Of a stretch of 64,000 nucleotides of DNA, positions 7,501 to 15,357 are shown one piece after another. Source of the stretch: JAJYQH01 sp036261615 (GTDB lineage Bacteria; Actinomycetota; Actinomycetes; Propionibacteriales; Propionibacteriaceae); assembly GCA_036261615.1 (NCBI GenBank), contig DATAKK010000014.1, positions 1 through 64,000 of the forward strand. The letters are read 5' to 3'. Every line of letters begins with the position of its first letter. Position 1 is the stretch's first letter. Made by a program: the position numbers and the translations under genes. Under the pieces are notes generated by a model. That model ran no database searches, was not told the origin of the DNA, and worked only from the letters and a program-made list of their open reading frames with translations.

Positions 7501-10400
7501 CGGGCGACACCGACGCCGAGCCGACGCGGGCCCTCGCCTACGACACCGGGTCGTCACCGATCGTCGTCACCGAGACCACGGCGACGACCCCGGGCGGCCC
7601 GCGGCGCCGGCAACGCCAGTTCTTCGACGGCACCGGGCGGATGCTCCAGCAGCGCCTCGCCGACGAGACCGGTGAGATCGTGGCCGACGCCAAGGAGTAC
7701 GGGGCCCGGGGGCTCACCGTCCGGTCGTACCTCCCGTACCGGGCGACCGACCCGGGCTACGCGGCTCCGGCGTCCGGGGTGGCGTTCGTCGAACTGCACT
7801 ACGACGCCCTGGGCCGGGTCGTGTCGACACGGCAGCCGGACGGCCGGCTGGCCACCGTCACCTACCTGCCGGGGATGCTCGAGGAGCGCGACGCCGAGCA
7901 GACCCGCACCGACCCCGGCGCGCCGCACGCCGGGGCCCTCACCCGGCGGTACGTGAGCCCCGCCGGCAAGGTCGAACGCGTCGACCTCGTGGCGGGAGGA
8001 CGCACCCTCACGACGACGGACCGGCACGACATCAAGGGCGACATCGTCGAACACGTCGACGCCCTCGGCGCCTCGGTGCGCTTCGACATCGACCTCCTCG
8101 GCCGCACGCTGCGGATCAGCCGTCCCGAGGTCACCCAGGTCGTCGTGCTCGACGCCTCCGGTGACGTCGTCGAGGCGCGCACGGGCAGCTCCAGGGTGTT
8201 CCGCTCGTACGACCTGGCCCGTCGTCCGACCTCGGTGCGCCACGACACGGCCGGTTCGGCGCCGGTTGCGGGCTTCGTCTACCACGATGCCGCGGGCCCG
8301 GCGCCCACGGACGCCGGCACGCACACGCTCGGCGGCCGACTGGTCCGCATCGACGACGAGAGCGGGTCGACGGTGTTCGACTACGACGAGCGGGGGCGGA
8401 TCACCACCAAGACGATGACCCCGGCCGGGAACGCCGCGGTGACGATCGGCCTGGCCTACCGCCCGGACGGCCTGGTGGACCACGTGGCCTATCCCGGAGG
8501 CCAGGTCACGACCTACGGCTACAACCTGCTCGGCCAGCTCACCTCGATCAGTGGGGTCATCGACGCGATCGACTACGACGTGGCCGGGCGTCGCACCCGG
8601 GTGGCCAACCACAACGGGACGGTGGAGACCAACGACCACGACCCGCTCACCGGGTGGCGCACCGCGTCCACGCTCACCGGACCGGCCGGCACCCTGCGCC
8701 AGACGGGCTTCGTCCACGACCGGGTGGGCAACGTCACCGGCCTCACCAGCCCGGACGCCGCCCTCGCCCGCAGCTACGGCTACGACGACCTCTACCGGCT
8801 CGTGTCGGCGTCCGGAGCGGGGAGCACGCTCGCCTACGGCTACGACGACGGGTTCAACCTCACCTCGGCGGCGTCCGGGGCGTACCACTACGGCGAACAC
8901 GGCGCGCCCGCCGGTTGCGTCACCAGCGTCGGCGCGGACACCTACGGCTATGACGATCGCGGCCAGATCGTCTCCGCGCCGTGGGGCTCGAACACCTTCG
9001 ACGCCGAGGGGCGGCTGCGGGTCGTGACCCTGGCCGATGGCGGCAAGGACGCGTTCACCTACAGCGCGGGCGGCTCGCTCGTGCGGCGGGTGACATCGGC
9101 GCCCGGACTGCCGGACCGGGTCGTGCTGAGCCCCGACCCGCTCATCCGGGTGGAGGACGGCCGGGTCGTCGCGCAGATCAGCGACGGCGACCGGATCGTC
9201 GCCCGCGACGACGCGGGAACGCTCTCCTGGCTGCACTACGACCATCTCGGCTCCCTCGTCCTGGTGACGGACGCGGCGGGAGCGGAGCAGCTGCGGCTCG
9301 CCTACGACCCCTACGGCCAGGTGCTCACCCGCACCGGACCGGCAGCGGCGTCCCAAGGGTTCGCGACCGGGCAGGACATCGGCCACGGCCTCGTGCTGCT
9401 CGGCGCCCGCTGGTACTCCCCCCGCCTGGGCCGGTTCCTCTCCCCCGACCCGCTGGTGGGCGACCCCGCCGACCCCGCCGCGTGGAACGCCTACGCCTAC
9501 TGCCGCGACAACCCGACGAGCTACATCGACCCCTCCGGGCGCGACTTCTGGAAGATCTTCGCCGCCGTCGTCGCCACGATCGCGATCATCGCCGTCGCCG
9601 TCATCGTGACCGTCTGTACCTTCGGAATCGCGACGCCGGGCACGGTGGCGCTCGCGGTCGGCGGAGTGAGCATCACGTGGGGCGCGGTGTTCGCGGCCAC
9701 CGTCGTCGGCATCGTCGCCGGCGGAGTGATCGGCGGCATCGCGGCCGCCCGGGCCGGCGGGGACGCCGGGGACATCTTCCTCGGCGTGGTCGTCGGCGGC
9801 GCGGTCGGCGGGTGGGCCGCCTTCGGCGGGGCCTTCGCCGGTGTCGCCGTCGGGGGTGCACTCGGCCTGACCAGCGGAACGGTGCTGTGCGGGGCGGTCG
9901 TCGGCGGGGTGACGGGCACCATCAACGGCGCCGCCATGGGCTTCGCCTCCGGTTTCGCCGGCGGCAAGAACAACGGGCTCAAGGACGTCATGCTCAAGGT
10001 CCTGGTCGGCGCGATCACCGGCTTGGCCCTCGGTGCCGCCCTCGGCGCCATCAGCGGGATGGTCGCTCCGAAGACACCGTTCAACCAGGCGATGCAGCAG
10101 GCCTCGCAGCCGCCGTCGACGCCGGCCGCGCCGAGTCTCACCGGGCCACCCGCCCCGGTGACGAGCGTCGGCGCCGCCGTCGAGAAGACCGCCTCGGAGC
10201 TGGCACTGCACTACGCCGGGGCCGCCCTGCCCTACGCCGGCGCCATCGTGGCACCCGCCGCCGCCAACGCCTGGGTGGCCGCGATCGTCATCGACGTCGG
10301 CTCGGCCGCCACCTCGGCGTTCTTCGACGACCTGCAGCAGTACCTGCGCACCCACAACGTCAACCTCGGCCCCTTCAACTTCATCAAGACCGATTTCTGA
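4515..10400 (+). CDS. TcB-TcC fusion toxin (SpvB, FG-GAP, TcB-mid, Rhs core, variable payload)
   Basis: 1961 aa. An SpvB/TcaC N-terminal domain opens the protein (FSPDLSTGTGTLSVPIDLP, FGLGWSIPTPRL). FG-GAP calcium-loop motifs follow: DIDGDGIADIV near 363, DFDGDGRVDL near 414, DMTGDGTPDV near 469 and DVDGDGCADV near 521. A TcB middle region lies about 590-760, then many YD-type Rhs repeats. The Rhs core holds HYDHLGSLVLVTDAAG near 1573 and ARWYSPRLGRFLSPDP near 1630, ending at DPSGRD near 1672, where TcC/Rhs proteins are cleaved by their own aspartyl protease. In known Tc toxins TcB and TcC build a hollow cocoon holding the cleaved C-terminus. Here the payload (about 1677-1961) is Gly/Ala-rich and hydrophobic and matches no enzyme fold I recognise. 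Most Tc loci have separate TcB and TcC genes, but natural fusions occur. It starts 10 bases after the TcA-like gene. No signal peptide. Confidence 0.88.
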   Translation: MSFDIGFASQAPSLPTGGGVGGLGETFSPDLSTGTGTLSVPIDLPNGPNDSSPKLVLRYDSGTPNGPFGLGWSIPTPRLLRSTMVGRPRYDDTDTLVLEGSGPLVRGSDGVLRPQVDTGDWTLAASGTGFVATDRAGTRYHLGTSPASQITGLAGGAWAWLLDAVEDNLGLLTTYSWRAAGAQRYLDTIAWGPFEVRFGYEQRPDVLRWGRGGFLLVTDQRCTSIELHLPAQPASLVRRWTLGYSGAPINGASLLTSVRVSGFGADGSSLDAPPLGFGYTDAGEPTLLRVDPVDAGAAPPALGGGSRVELVDWTGTGAADILEIDPSGRARVWPNRAGSFGRPMDAGLLPELAGAASRFGLVDIDGDGIADIVRTDVPLARYQPRTATGFARPVALAQAPAVAPASAAVRIGDFDGDGRVDLLWSNRRALMLAHRDAEGSWLGVPDVVPGEPAGPPTDLSDPRVFCADMTGDGTPDVVRVDGSGVSYWPYLGAGLFGDRVVMADPPMLPYDCDPATVLVVDVDGDGCADVLHVAGGTLTWWPNRSGSGFEPPRVVRHLPTGAMAALRVADLAGRGTPSVCWTATLPSGRGRWFTVDLLGGRQAGLLSRIDNGTGRSTAISWSTTTLEAERDRAAGTPWPTRLPVVLPVVSGVTVTDAASGAVSATEYAYHEGRYDGVLREVCGFGRVTSRDLGDTWVDTLVTTHWFETGLLPDGSEPATQDDRVRFRAVRGRLLRQDRAADDGHLFDRFEQQWRVDDGAHPGTVTPRLVGSTRSVFEGQAQPVSRIVTQQTGWTPDGNVTSAVEQSFDAVSASPLEELHTDTEYAADPSGRFRQRISRVVQHDGTGAVVSDLRTDYDGLPNGQVGAQGLVTRRTALAIPDTLAAAVYGAELPDFAAAGYTRPAGADGWWVELAGYERTVDAAGVHGRITGANGGVNTVLMDPANCYPVEVVDPVGNRLTAEFDLRSYQATAMVDPSGARTEARFDALARHTVTIEPGDTDAEPTRALAYDTGSSPIVVTETTATTPGGPRRRQRQFFDGTGRMLQQRLADETGEIVADAKEYGARGLTVRSYLPYRATDPGYAAPASGVAFVELHYDALGRVVSTRQPDGRLATVTYLPGMLEERDAEQTRTDPGAPHAGALTRRYVSPAGKVERVDLVAGGRTLTTTDRHDIKGDIVEHVDALGASVRFDIDLLGRTLRISRPEVTQVVVLDASGDVVEARTGSSRVFRSYDLARRPTSVRHDTAGSAPVAGFVYHDAAGPAPTDAGTHTLGGRLVRIDDESGSTVFDYDERGRITTKTMTPAGNAAVTIGLAYRPDGLVDHVAYPGGQVTTYGYNLLGQLTSISGVIDAIDYDVAGRRTRVANHNGTVETNDHDPLTGWRTASTLTGPAGTLRQTGFVHDRVGNVTGLTSPDAALARSYGYDDLYRLVSASGAGSTLAYGYDDGFNLTSAASGAYHYGEHGAPAGCVTSVGADTYGYDDRGQIVSAPWGSNTFDAEGRLRVVTLADGGKDAFTYSAGGSLVRRVTSAPGLPDRVVLSPDPLIRVEDGRVVAQISDGDRIVARDDAGTLSWLHYDHLGSLVLVTDAAGAEQLRLAYDPYGQVLTRTGPAAASQGFATGQDIGHGLVLLGARWYSPRLGRFLSPDPLVGDPADPAAWNAYAYCRDNPTSYIDPSGRDFWKIFAAVVATIAIIAVAVIVTVCTFGIATPGTVALAVGGVSITWGAVFAATVVGIVAGGVIGGIAAARAGGDAGDIFLGVVVGGAVGGWAAFGGAFAGVAVGGALGLTSGTVLCGAVVGGVTGTINGAAMGFASGFAGGKNNGLKDVMLKVLVGAITGLALGAALGAISGMVAPKTPFNQAMQQASQPPSTPAAPSLTGPPAPVTSVGAAVEKTASELALHYAGAALPYAGAIVAPAAANAWVAAIVIDVGSAATSAFFDDLQQYLRTHNVNLGPFNFIKTDF

Positions 10401-10429
10401 CACCCCACACCCACCCCAAGGAGACACCC

Positions 10430-12757
10430 ATGCCCGGCTGGTACATCCACATGGAGACCGCCACGATGGTGGCGAAACGGCTGCAGGCCGCCGACCTGCC
10501 ACCCGACGCCACCATCACCCCACTCGACGCCAAGGGCCTCGGCGACCTGGCCCACACCTGGCGCAACTACCTGGCCGCCGGGGCCATCGGCCCGGACATC
10601 TTCTTCCTCCTCCCCGACTTCAAGGGCGACAAGGGCAACGTCCTGCTCACCGTGACCAACTGGGTGCTCAGCGTGTGGGACACGATCGACAGCGAGTTCG
10701 TGTCCAAGTGGGAGACGTGGGCCCAGCCGGCCATCGACGGGGTCGGCGACGTGCTCAACCAGGACACCGGCGGCGTCCTCGCCCAGCTGGGGCAGGCCCT
10801 GCAGGAGCTCTCCTCGGCGATCACCGACGCCGTCATCGAACTGCTCACCCAGCTCTACGACTGGTTCGGCCTGCTGACCTCCGGCGTCCCGCAGGGCTAC
10901 GCCGACTCCGCCTTCTTCTGGTCGGACATGTTCCACTACCGCAAGACCTACGAGTTCGCTCAGGCCCTCTACAAGAACGCGACGACCGACCAGCACAAGG
11001 CCTTCGCGATCGGCTGGATGAGCCACTGCGCGACCGACGTCACCGGCCACTCGTTCGTCAACACCAAGGCGGGGGGCCCCTATCGGCTGCACTGGCAGCG
11101 CCACCACCTGGTCGAGAACCACATGGACGCCAAGGCCTACGACGCGACCCACCACGGCGCCGAGCCGTACGGCGAGCTGGACACCTCGGCGCTGCACTTC
11201 CGGCTGGCCTTCCGCAAGGGCCTTCAGGCGCCCTACGTGGGGGCCGAGGACGCGCCGGCCTACGACTACTTCAGCGGCTTTCCCGCCTACGACACGACCG
11301 ACTCGGCCGCTGCCGCCAAGCAACGACACGACTTCTTCGACCTCGACTCGGCCGACCTGCCGGAGGACCTTTGCAAGCTCATCATCCAGACGATGGAGCA
11401 GGTGTACGGGACGAACGACCCGAAGATCCTCAACTGGGACCCCGCCCAGTTCTCCGACCTGGACGCCGGCGGCCAGCCGACCGGGCGGCCCAGCGTCCTC
11501 GCCATCCAGAACACCTTCAAGCTGCTCTACCTGTACGTGAAGAAGACCTCGACGAGCGGGTACGCGCCCCGCAAGCCGACAGCTCCGCCGGTGATCAACG
11601 ACCACACCCCACCGGCGCCCCCCGGCTCGGACAGCGGCGTCGGAGACGACCCCTCCCGCGGCGGGGATCCCTCCGACGACAGCTTCAACCTCCTCGACCT
11701 CTTCCTGGCCCTGCTCGGCTTCCTCGCCTGGCTCGGCGAACTCGGGGTGTGGCTCGCGACGCTCCCCGCCGCGGTGCTCGCCGACCTGGCGACCTACCCC
11801 TTGCGCGAACTCCTCTACGAGTACGCGGTACTGCCCCTGTGGAGCCTCTACATCGCCGCCCGCAAGCCCCTGGTCATGCAGGGCTTCCTCGTGCCGAAGG
11901 CCGAGGAGATCATGCAGAGCCTGGTCGAACTGGGCGTGAGCCCGGACGGGCCGCTCGCCGACCTCGCCGCCGCGCTCAACTCGCCGGACGGTTTCGCCAC
12001 CGCACCGCTGCCGTTCGACGAGAACTCGGGACGGGACCGGGCCTACCCGCGGGCGATCGTCACCGATCCGCAGAGCGTCGCCGAACAGGTCCTCGGCATC
12101 GTGCTGCCCGACCCCTCGTGCGGCAGGCCCGAGGCGCCCAGCGAATACCTGCGCCCGTGGAAGTACCCGGAGCACGACAACCGGGGCAACACCGTCGGCT
12201 GGGAGCCCGGACTCACGTTCGCCGGCCCCTGGACCCAGGGGCAGGACGCCCGCGTGCTCATGAACCACGTGCCGGGCGACCCGGCGACCCGGGTCGCCTA
12301 CGAGAAGGCGGCCACGCCCGACGCGACCGACACCGTGTCGGCGTCCGCCCTGCCCGGCGGGCGCCACCTCGGGGACCCGGTCGACTACGGCACCTACGTC
12401 GTGAGCCGGCTGACCCAGGGCGGCAGCATGCCCGACTTCAACCTGGACGCCGACCGCGGCTACGGCTACCACTGCTGGGACTGGAACCGCTCTGACCAGA
12501 CCACCGTGCCCAAGGTCACCCCGAAGCAGGACTTCGACGCGGCGAACTACAGCTTCCCCACCCCCTGCACCGTGCCGGAGGGCTACTGCGCCGACAAGGA
12601 CTTCGCATGGAGCGGCCCCGCGCGGGCCTACGACCCGAGCGTGCACCTCGCCGTGCACTACCTCGAGGGTGCCGACCCGGGCTGCGGCACCACGACCAAG
12701 GTCACAGCCCAGGAGATCGATCGGGCCGGCATGCCGCCCCAGGGACAGAAGGGCTGA
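10430..12757 (+). CDS. Zinc-dependent phospholipase C-like protein of the toxin operon
   Basis: 775 aa, preceded by AAGGAG six bases before the ATG. The N-terminal 240 residues match the zinc-dependent phospholipase C fold: H7, D56 in GAIGPDIFF, H169 in DMFHY, H199 and D203 and H207 in SHCATDVTGH, then H221, H225/H226 and E229 in HWQRHHLVENHMD. These would form a three-zinc site that hydrolyses phospholipid head groups. The rest has a Pro/Asp-rich linker near 385-415, a hydrophobic stretch (LLDLFLALLGFLAWLGELG) that may enter membranes, and a Cys-containing C-terminal domain I do not recognise. Unlike secreted PLCs it has no signal peptide. It lies 29 bases after the TcB-TcC gene and is probably co-transcribed, so it may be a second effector or a release factor. 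Activity is inferred from residues only. Confidence 0.72.
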   Translation: MPGWYIHMETATMVAKRLQAADLPPDATITPLDAKGLGDLAHTWRNYLAAGAIGPDIFFLLPDFKGDKGNVLLTVTNWVLSVWDTIDSEFVSKWETWAQPAIDGVGDVLNQDTGGVLAQLGQALQELSSAITDAVIELLTQLYDWFGLLTSGVPQGYADSAFFWSDMFHYRKTYEFAQALYKNATTDQHKAFAIGWMSHCATDVTGHSFVNTKAGGPYRLHWQRHHLVENHMDAKAYDATHHGAEPYGELDTSALHFRLAFRKGLQAPYVGAEDAPAYDYFSGFPAYDTTDSAAAAKQRHDFFDLDSADLPEDLCKLIIQTMEQVYGTNDPKILNWDPAQFSDLDAGGQPTGRPSVLAIQNTFKLLYLYVKKTSTSGYAPRKPTAPPVINDHTPPAPPGSDSGVGDDPSRGGDPSDDSFNLLDLFLALLGFLAWLGELGVWLATLPAAVLADLATYPLRELLYEYAVLPLWSLYIAARKPLVMQGFLVPKAEEIMQSLVELGVSPDGPLADLAAALNSPDGFATAPLPFDENSGRDRAYPRAIVTDPQSVAEQVLGIVLPDPSCGRPEAPSEYLRPWKYPEHDNRGNTVGWEPGLTFAGPWTQGQDARVLMNHVPGDPATRVAYEKAATPDATDTVSASALPGGRHLGDPVDYGTYVVSRLTQGGSMPDFNLDADRGYGYHCWDWNRSDQTTVPKVTPKQDFDAANYSFPTPCTVPEGYCADKDFAWSGPARAYDPSVHLAVHYLEGADPGCGTTTKVTAQEIDRAGMPPQGQKG

Positions 12758-12760
12758 CTC

Positions 12761-13963
12761 ATGCCCACCAACGACGAATCGCGCTACGAGCAGGAAACCC
12801 ATCCCCAGCTCACGCCCGAGCAGGACCAGGCCGAGCGGGGTGGCGAGCCTCCCGCCGGCCCGGATCCGACCGTCACGCCCGACCCCGCCGACCCGGCCGA
12901 GGTGAAGCGGGTGCGGGCGTGGCTGGGAGACAAGGAGCACCCGCCGCGCCAGGACGGGCTGTGGCCCTACCTCCTGATCCGGGCCTTCCCCGGGGACACC
13001 GGCGTCCGGCAGCCCCCGGTGAACTACTTCTGGGAGTCACCCGACATCCGGGTGTACGAGGGCGACGTCCAGGACCCCAGCACCGCGACACCGGTCATCA
13101 ACCCCACCCCCGGCGTGGCGCACAGCGTCTTCGTCCACGTGTGGAACCTGGGGCGGCTCGAGGCGGTGGGAGTGACCGTCCGGGCCTGGTGGGCCAATCC
13201 GGCCTTCTCCTTCGGCGCGGGCAGCCCCGAGCCGCCGCACTACATCGGGGGCACCCGGGTCAATCTCGGCGACCGCACCTCCCCGGACTGCCACGCGCTC
13301 GTGCGCATCCAGGGGTTGTGGACGCCGGTCGTCGAGAACAGCGGGCACGAGTGCCTGCTGGCGGTGGCCACGCACGTCATGGACCCGGCCTCCGGCGGCT
13401 TCACGGCGTCCACCGACCGGCACGTGGCCCAGCACAACCTCATGCTGGCCGCTCCGAGCGAGGACCTGTCGCCGCTGCTCACCCGGCTGGGGGCCGCCCT
13501 CACCCTTGGCTCGGACCTGCAACTGCTGCACGGGGGCGCCGACGTCGCCCCGATCCTGCTCGCCCACAAGGCCGTGGTCGGACGCGACGTGGTGCTGCCA
13601 CAGCTCACCGACGTGGTCACCCCCGTCCCTGGCCTCCCGAACATCGGGCACCTCGGGACCGTGGTGCGCACCCTCGGCGGCCACGCCGTCGTCCCGGGAG
13701 CCGCGTCCGTGCGGGCGCTCACCGTTCCGAACTCGCTCACCGCGATCAACCGGCCGGGGCTGCTGGGCGGTCGGGTGAGCGTGCAGCCCGCGACGCTGTC
13801 GCCGGCCGTGGCCGTGATCCGGGCCCTCAAGGTGCCCGATCTCACGGCGGGGTCGATCGCCAAGGCGGTGTCGACGTCGTCGGGCGACGGCAACCTGCTC
13901 CGCTTCCAGGAGGTGCGGGGCGGGGTGGTCGTCGGCGGCTACTCGGTAATCGTGCAGGGCTGA
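12761..13963 (+). CDS. Uncharacterised 400-aa protein at the end of the Tc-like operon
   Basis: It starts three bases after the phospholipase-like gene, so translation is probably coupled. A charged, Pro-rich N-terminus (about 1-60) leads into a beta-rich region with YFWESPDIRVYEGDV and HSVFVHVWNLGRLEAVGVTVRAWW (shared by parts), resembling CARDB-type Ig-like adhesion modules. After about residue 225 come Leu/Val-rich repeats of the form VRALTVPNSLTA and IRALKVPDLTAG. There is no signal peptide or membrane segment. I do not recognise a defined family. The position suggests a structural, targeting or immunity-like partner of the toxin, but nothing in the sequence decides which. Confidence 0.65.
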   Translation: MPTNDESRYEQETHPQLTPEQDQAERGGEPPAGPDPTVTPDPADPAEVKRVRAWLGDKEHPPRQDGLWPYLLIRAFPGDTGVRQPPVNYFWESPDIRVYEGDVQDPSTATPVINPTPGVAHSVFVHVWNLGRLEAVGVTVRAWWANPAFSFGAGSPEPPHYIGGTRVNLGDRTSPDCHALVRIQGLWTPVVENSGHECLLAVATHVMDPASGGFTASTDRHVAQHNLMLAAPSEDLSPLLTRLGAALTLGSDLQLLHGGADVAPILLAHKAVVGRDVVLPQLTDVVTPVPGLPNIGHLGTVVRTLGGHAVVPGAASVRALTVPNSLTAINRPGLLGGRVSVQPATLSPAVAVIRALKVPDLTAGSIAKAVSTSSGDGNLLRFQEVRGGVVVGGYSVIVQG

Positions 13964-14013
13964 GCGACGCGGACGCGCGCCGGGACGGGCAGGGGGTGTG
14001 TCAGGCTGAGGCG

Positions 14014-14772
14014 ATGCCGAACCTGACCATCCCCTGCCCCTCGGGGGACCTGCCCGCGTACCTCGCCGCTCCCGCCGCCGGCGGCCCGGCTCCGGGTGTC
14101 GTCGTCGTCCACGACGCGTTCGGCCTCGGCAACGAGATCCGGGGCCAGGTCGACTGGCTGGCCTCCGAGGGATACCTGGCCGTCGCCCCGGACCTGTTCC
14201 GGGGACGCGGACGCCTCGGTTGCATGGTGTCGATCATGCGGGACGCCCGCGGCACGCAGGGGCCGACCTTCGACGACATCGAGGCGGCCCGCAGCTGGCT
14301 GGTAGCCCAACCCGGCTGCAGCGGGACCGTCGGGATCATCGGCTTCTGCATGGGAGGCGGCCTCGCCCTCATCCTCACGCCGAGCGGGCGGTACGCGGCG
14401 TCCAGCGTGAACTACGGCACAGCCGGGCGGGACGTCTACTCGGCCGGATACCTGCGCACCGCCTGCCCCGTCGTCGGCAGCTACGGCGGGAGGGACCGCA
14501 GCCTGCGGGGGGCGGCGGGGCGGCTGGACGCCGCGCTCACCGCGGTCGGCGTCGACCACGACGTCAAGGAGTACGCGAGCGCGGGGCACGCCTTCCTCAA
14601 CGACCGCGAGTCGGCGGGAGATCCGAGCCCGAGGCTGTTCGCGGTGCTCGGCCCGATGATGGGCACCGGCTACGAACCGGACGCGGCGCGCGACGCACGC
14701 GCCCGGATCCTCGCGTTCTTCCGGCGGCACCTGCACCCGGCCGAGGTCGGCCCCGCCGCCACCGGGCAGTGA
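14014..14772 (+). CDS. Dienelactone hydrolase family protein
   Basis: 252 aa, alpha/beta-hydrolase fold of the dienelactone hydrolase type. The nucleophile elbow is GFCMGG with C112, D161 lies in GGRDRS and H192 in AGHAF, giving the Cys-Asp-His triad; E41 after HDAFGLGNE fits the family's conserved acid. Such enzymes hydrolyse dienelactones in chloroaromatic breakdown, but most chromosomal copies have unknown ester or lactone substrates. There is no aromatic-degradation gene nearby, so the substrate is unknown. It begins 50 bases after the toxin operon and probably has no link to it. It is followed after 20 bases by a convergent gene. Confidence 0.85.
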   Translation: MPNLTIPCPSGDLPAYLAAPAAGGPAPGVVVVHDAFGLGNEIRGQVDWLASEGYLAVAPDLFRGRGRLGCMVSIMRDARGTQGPTFDDIEAARSWLVAQPGCSGTVGIIGFCMGGGLALILTPSGRYAASSVNYGTAGRDVYSAGYLRTACPVVGSYGGRDRSLRGAAGRLDAALTAVGVDHDVKEYASAGHAFLNDRESAGDPSPRLFAVLGPMMGTGYEPDAARDARARILAFFRRHLHPAEVGPAATGQ

Positions 14773-14792
14773 TCGACGCCGCGGGGCCCCTG

Positions 14793-15218
14793 TCAGTCCT
14801 TGTCGCGACTGCGGGCGGTCTCGCGGATGTTGGCCTTCTCGAGCGCCTCGACGAGCTCCTGCTTGCTCATCGACGAGCGTCCGCGCACCCCGAGCCTGCG
14901 GGCCAGGTCGTAGAGGTGCTGCTTGGAGGCGTTCGCGTCGACACCGCCGTGGGTCTCGCGCCGGGTGGACGCGCCGCCCGCCGCCTGCGCGTCGGAGGGG
15001 CCGTTCTCGTCCTTGGGCTCCCAGTGGTCGCCGACCTTCTCATGGGTGTGTTTCACCGCGCTGTACGCGACACGATGGGCCCGCTCCTCGTCGCCGTACT
15101 CCGCGGCCGCGGCATCGTGGGCCTTCGCGAACGTGCGCTTGGCGAGGTCGTCCGAACGGCGCAGCGTGCTCGGCAGTTCGCTCTCGCGTACCGTGCCACT
15201 CCTCGTCGTCTTCGGCAT
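14793..15218 (-). CDS. ChaB-like / Rho N-terminal domain stress protein
   Basis: 141 aa. The start MPKTTRSG at 15218 is preferred over an upstream ATG because AGGAGAG lies before it. The N-terminal half (about 10-65) matches ChaB (LPSTLRRSDDLAKRTFAKAH, DEERAHRVAYSAVK), the C-terminal part (about 95-135) matches the Rho N-terminal SAP-like fold (SKQHLYDLARRLGV, MSKQELVEAL), joined by a polar linker. Proteins of this build are common in actinomycetes, often beside stress genes; nucleic-acid binding is plausible for the Rho-N part but unproven. A GTTT-N16-GGGTA promoter lies 40-70 bases upstream, and the gene is divergent from the topoisomerase gene, which has the same promoter form. Confidence 0.85.
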   Translation of the reverse strand: MPKTTRSGTVRESELPSTLRRSDDLAKRTFAKAHDAAAAEYGDEERAHRVAYSAVKHTHEKVGDHWEPKDENGPSDAQAAGGASTRRETHGGVDANASKQHLYDLARRLGVRGRSSMSKQELVEALEKANIRETARSRDKD

Positions 15219-15259
15219 CGTTTCTCCTCTCCTTGGCATCGCCGCCGATGCCCCTCCGG

Positions 15260-15284
15260 TACCCGCACCCCGGCCGGGTGAAAC
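15260..15284 (-). promoter_or_regulatory. SigB/SigF-type stress promoter for the ChaB-like gene
   Basis: Read on the minus strand: GTTT (15284-15281), 16 bases, GGGTA (15264-15260). This matches the actinobacterial SigB/SigF promoter form (GTTT, then GGGTA). Confidence 0.6.
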
Positions 15285-15304
15285 GGCTCCCCGGGGTCGG
15301 GGCC

Positions 15305-15329
15305 GTTTGGCCGGCGGGTGCAGGGGGTA
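15305..15329 (+). promoter_or_regulatory. SigB/SigF-type stress promoter for the topoisomerase gene
   Basis: GTTT (15305-15308), 16 bases, GGGTA (15325-15329), 28 bases before the start at 15358. The spacing is identical to the divergent promoter on the other strand. Confidence 0.6.
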
Positions 15330-15357
15330 GTCGTGGGGAACACGACGGAGGGGATGG

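Noticed and set aside
7554..10502. 982-codon open frame antisense to the TcB-TcC gene
   Set aside because: It has low-complexity composition with no recognisable family, and the plus-strand frame has clear Rhs motifs.
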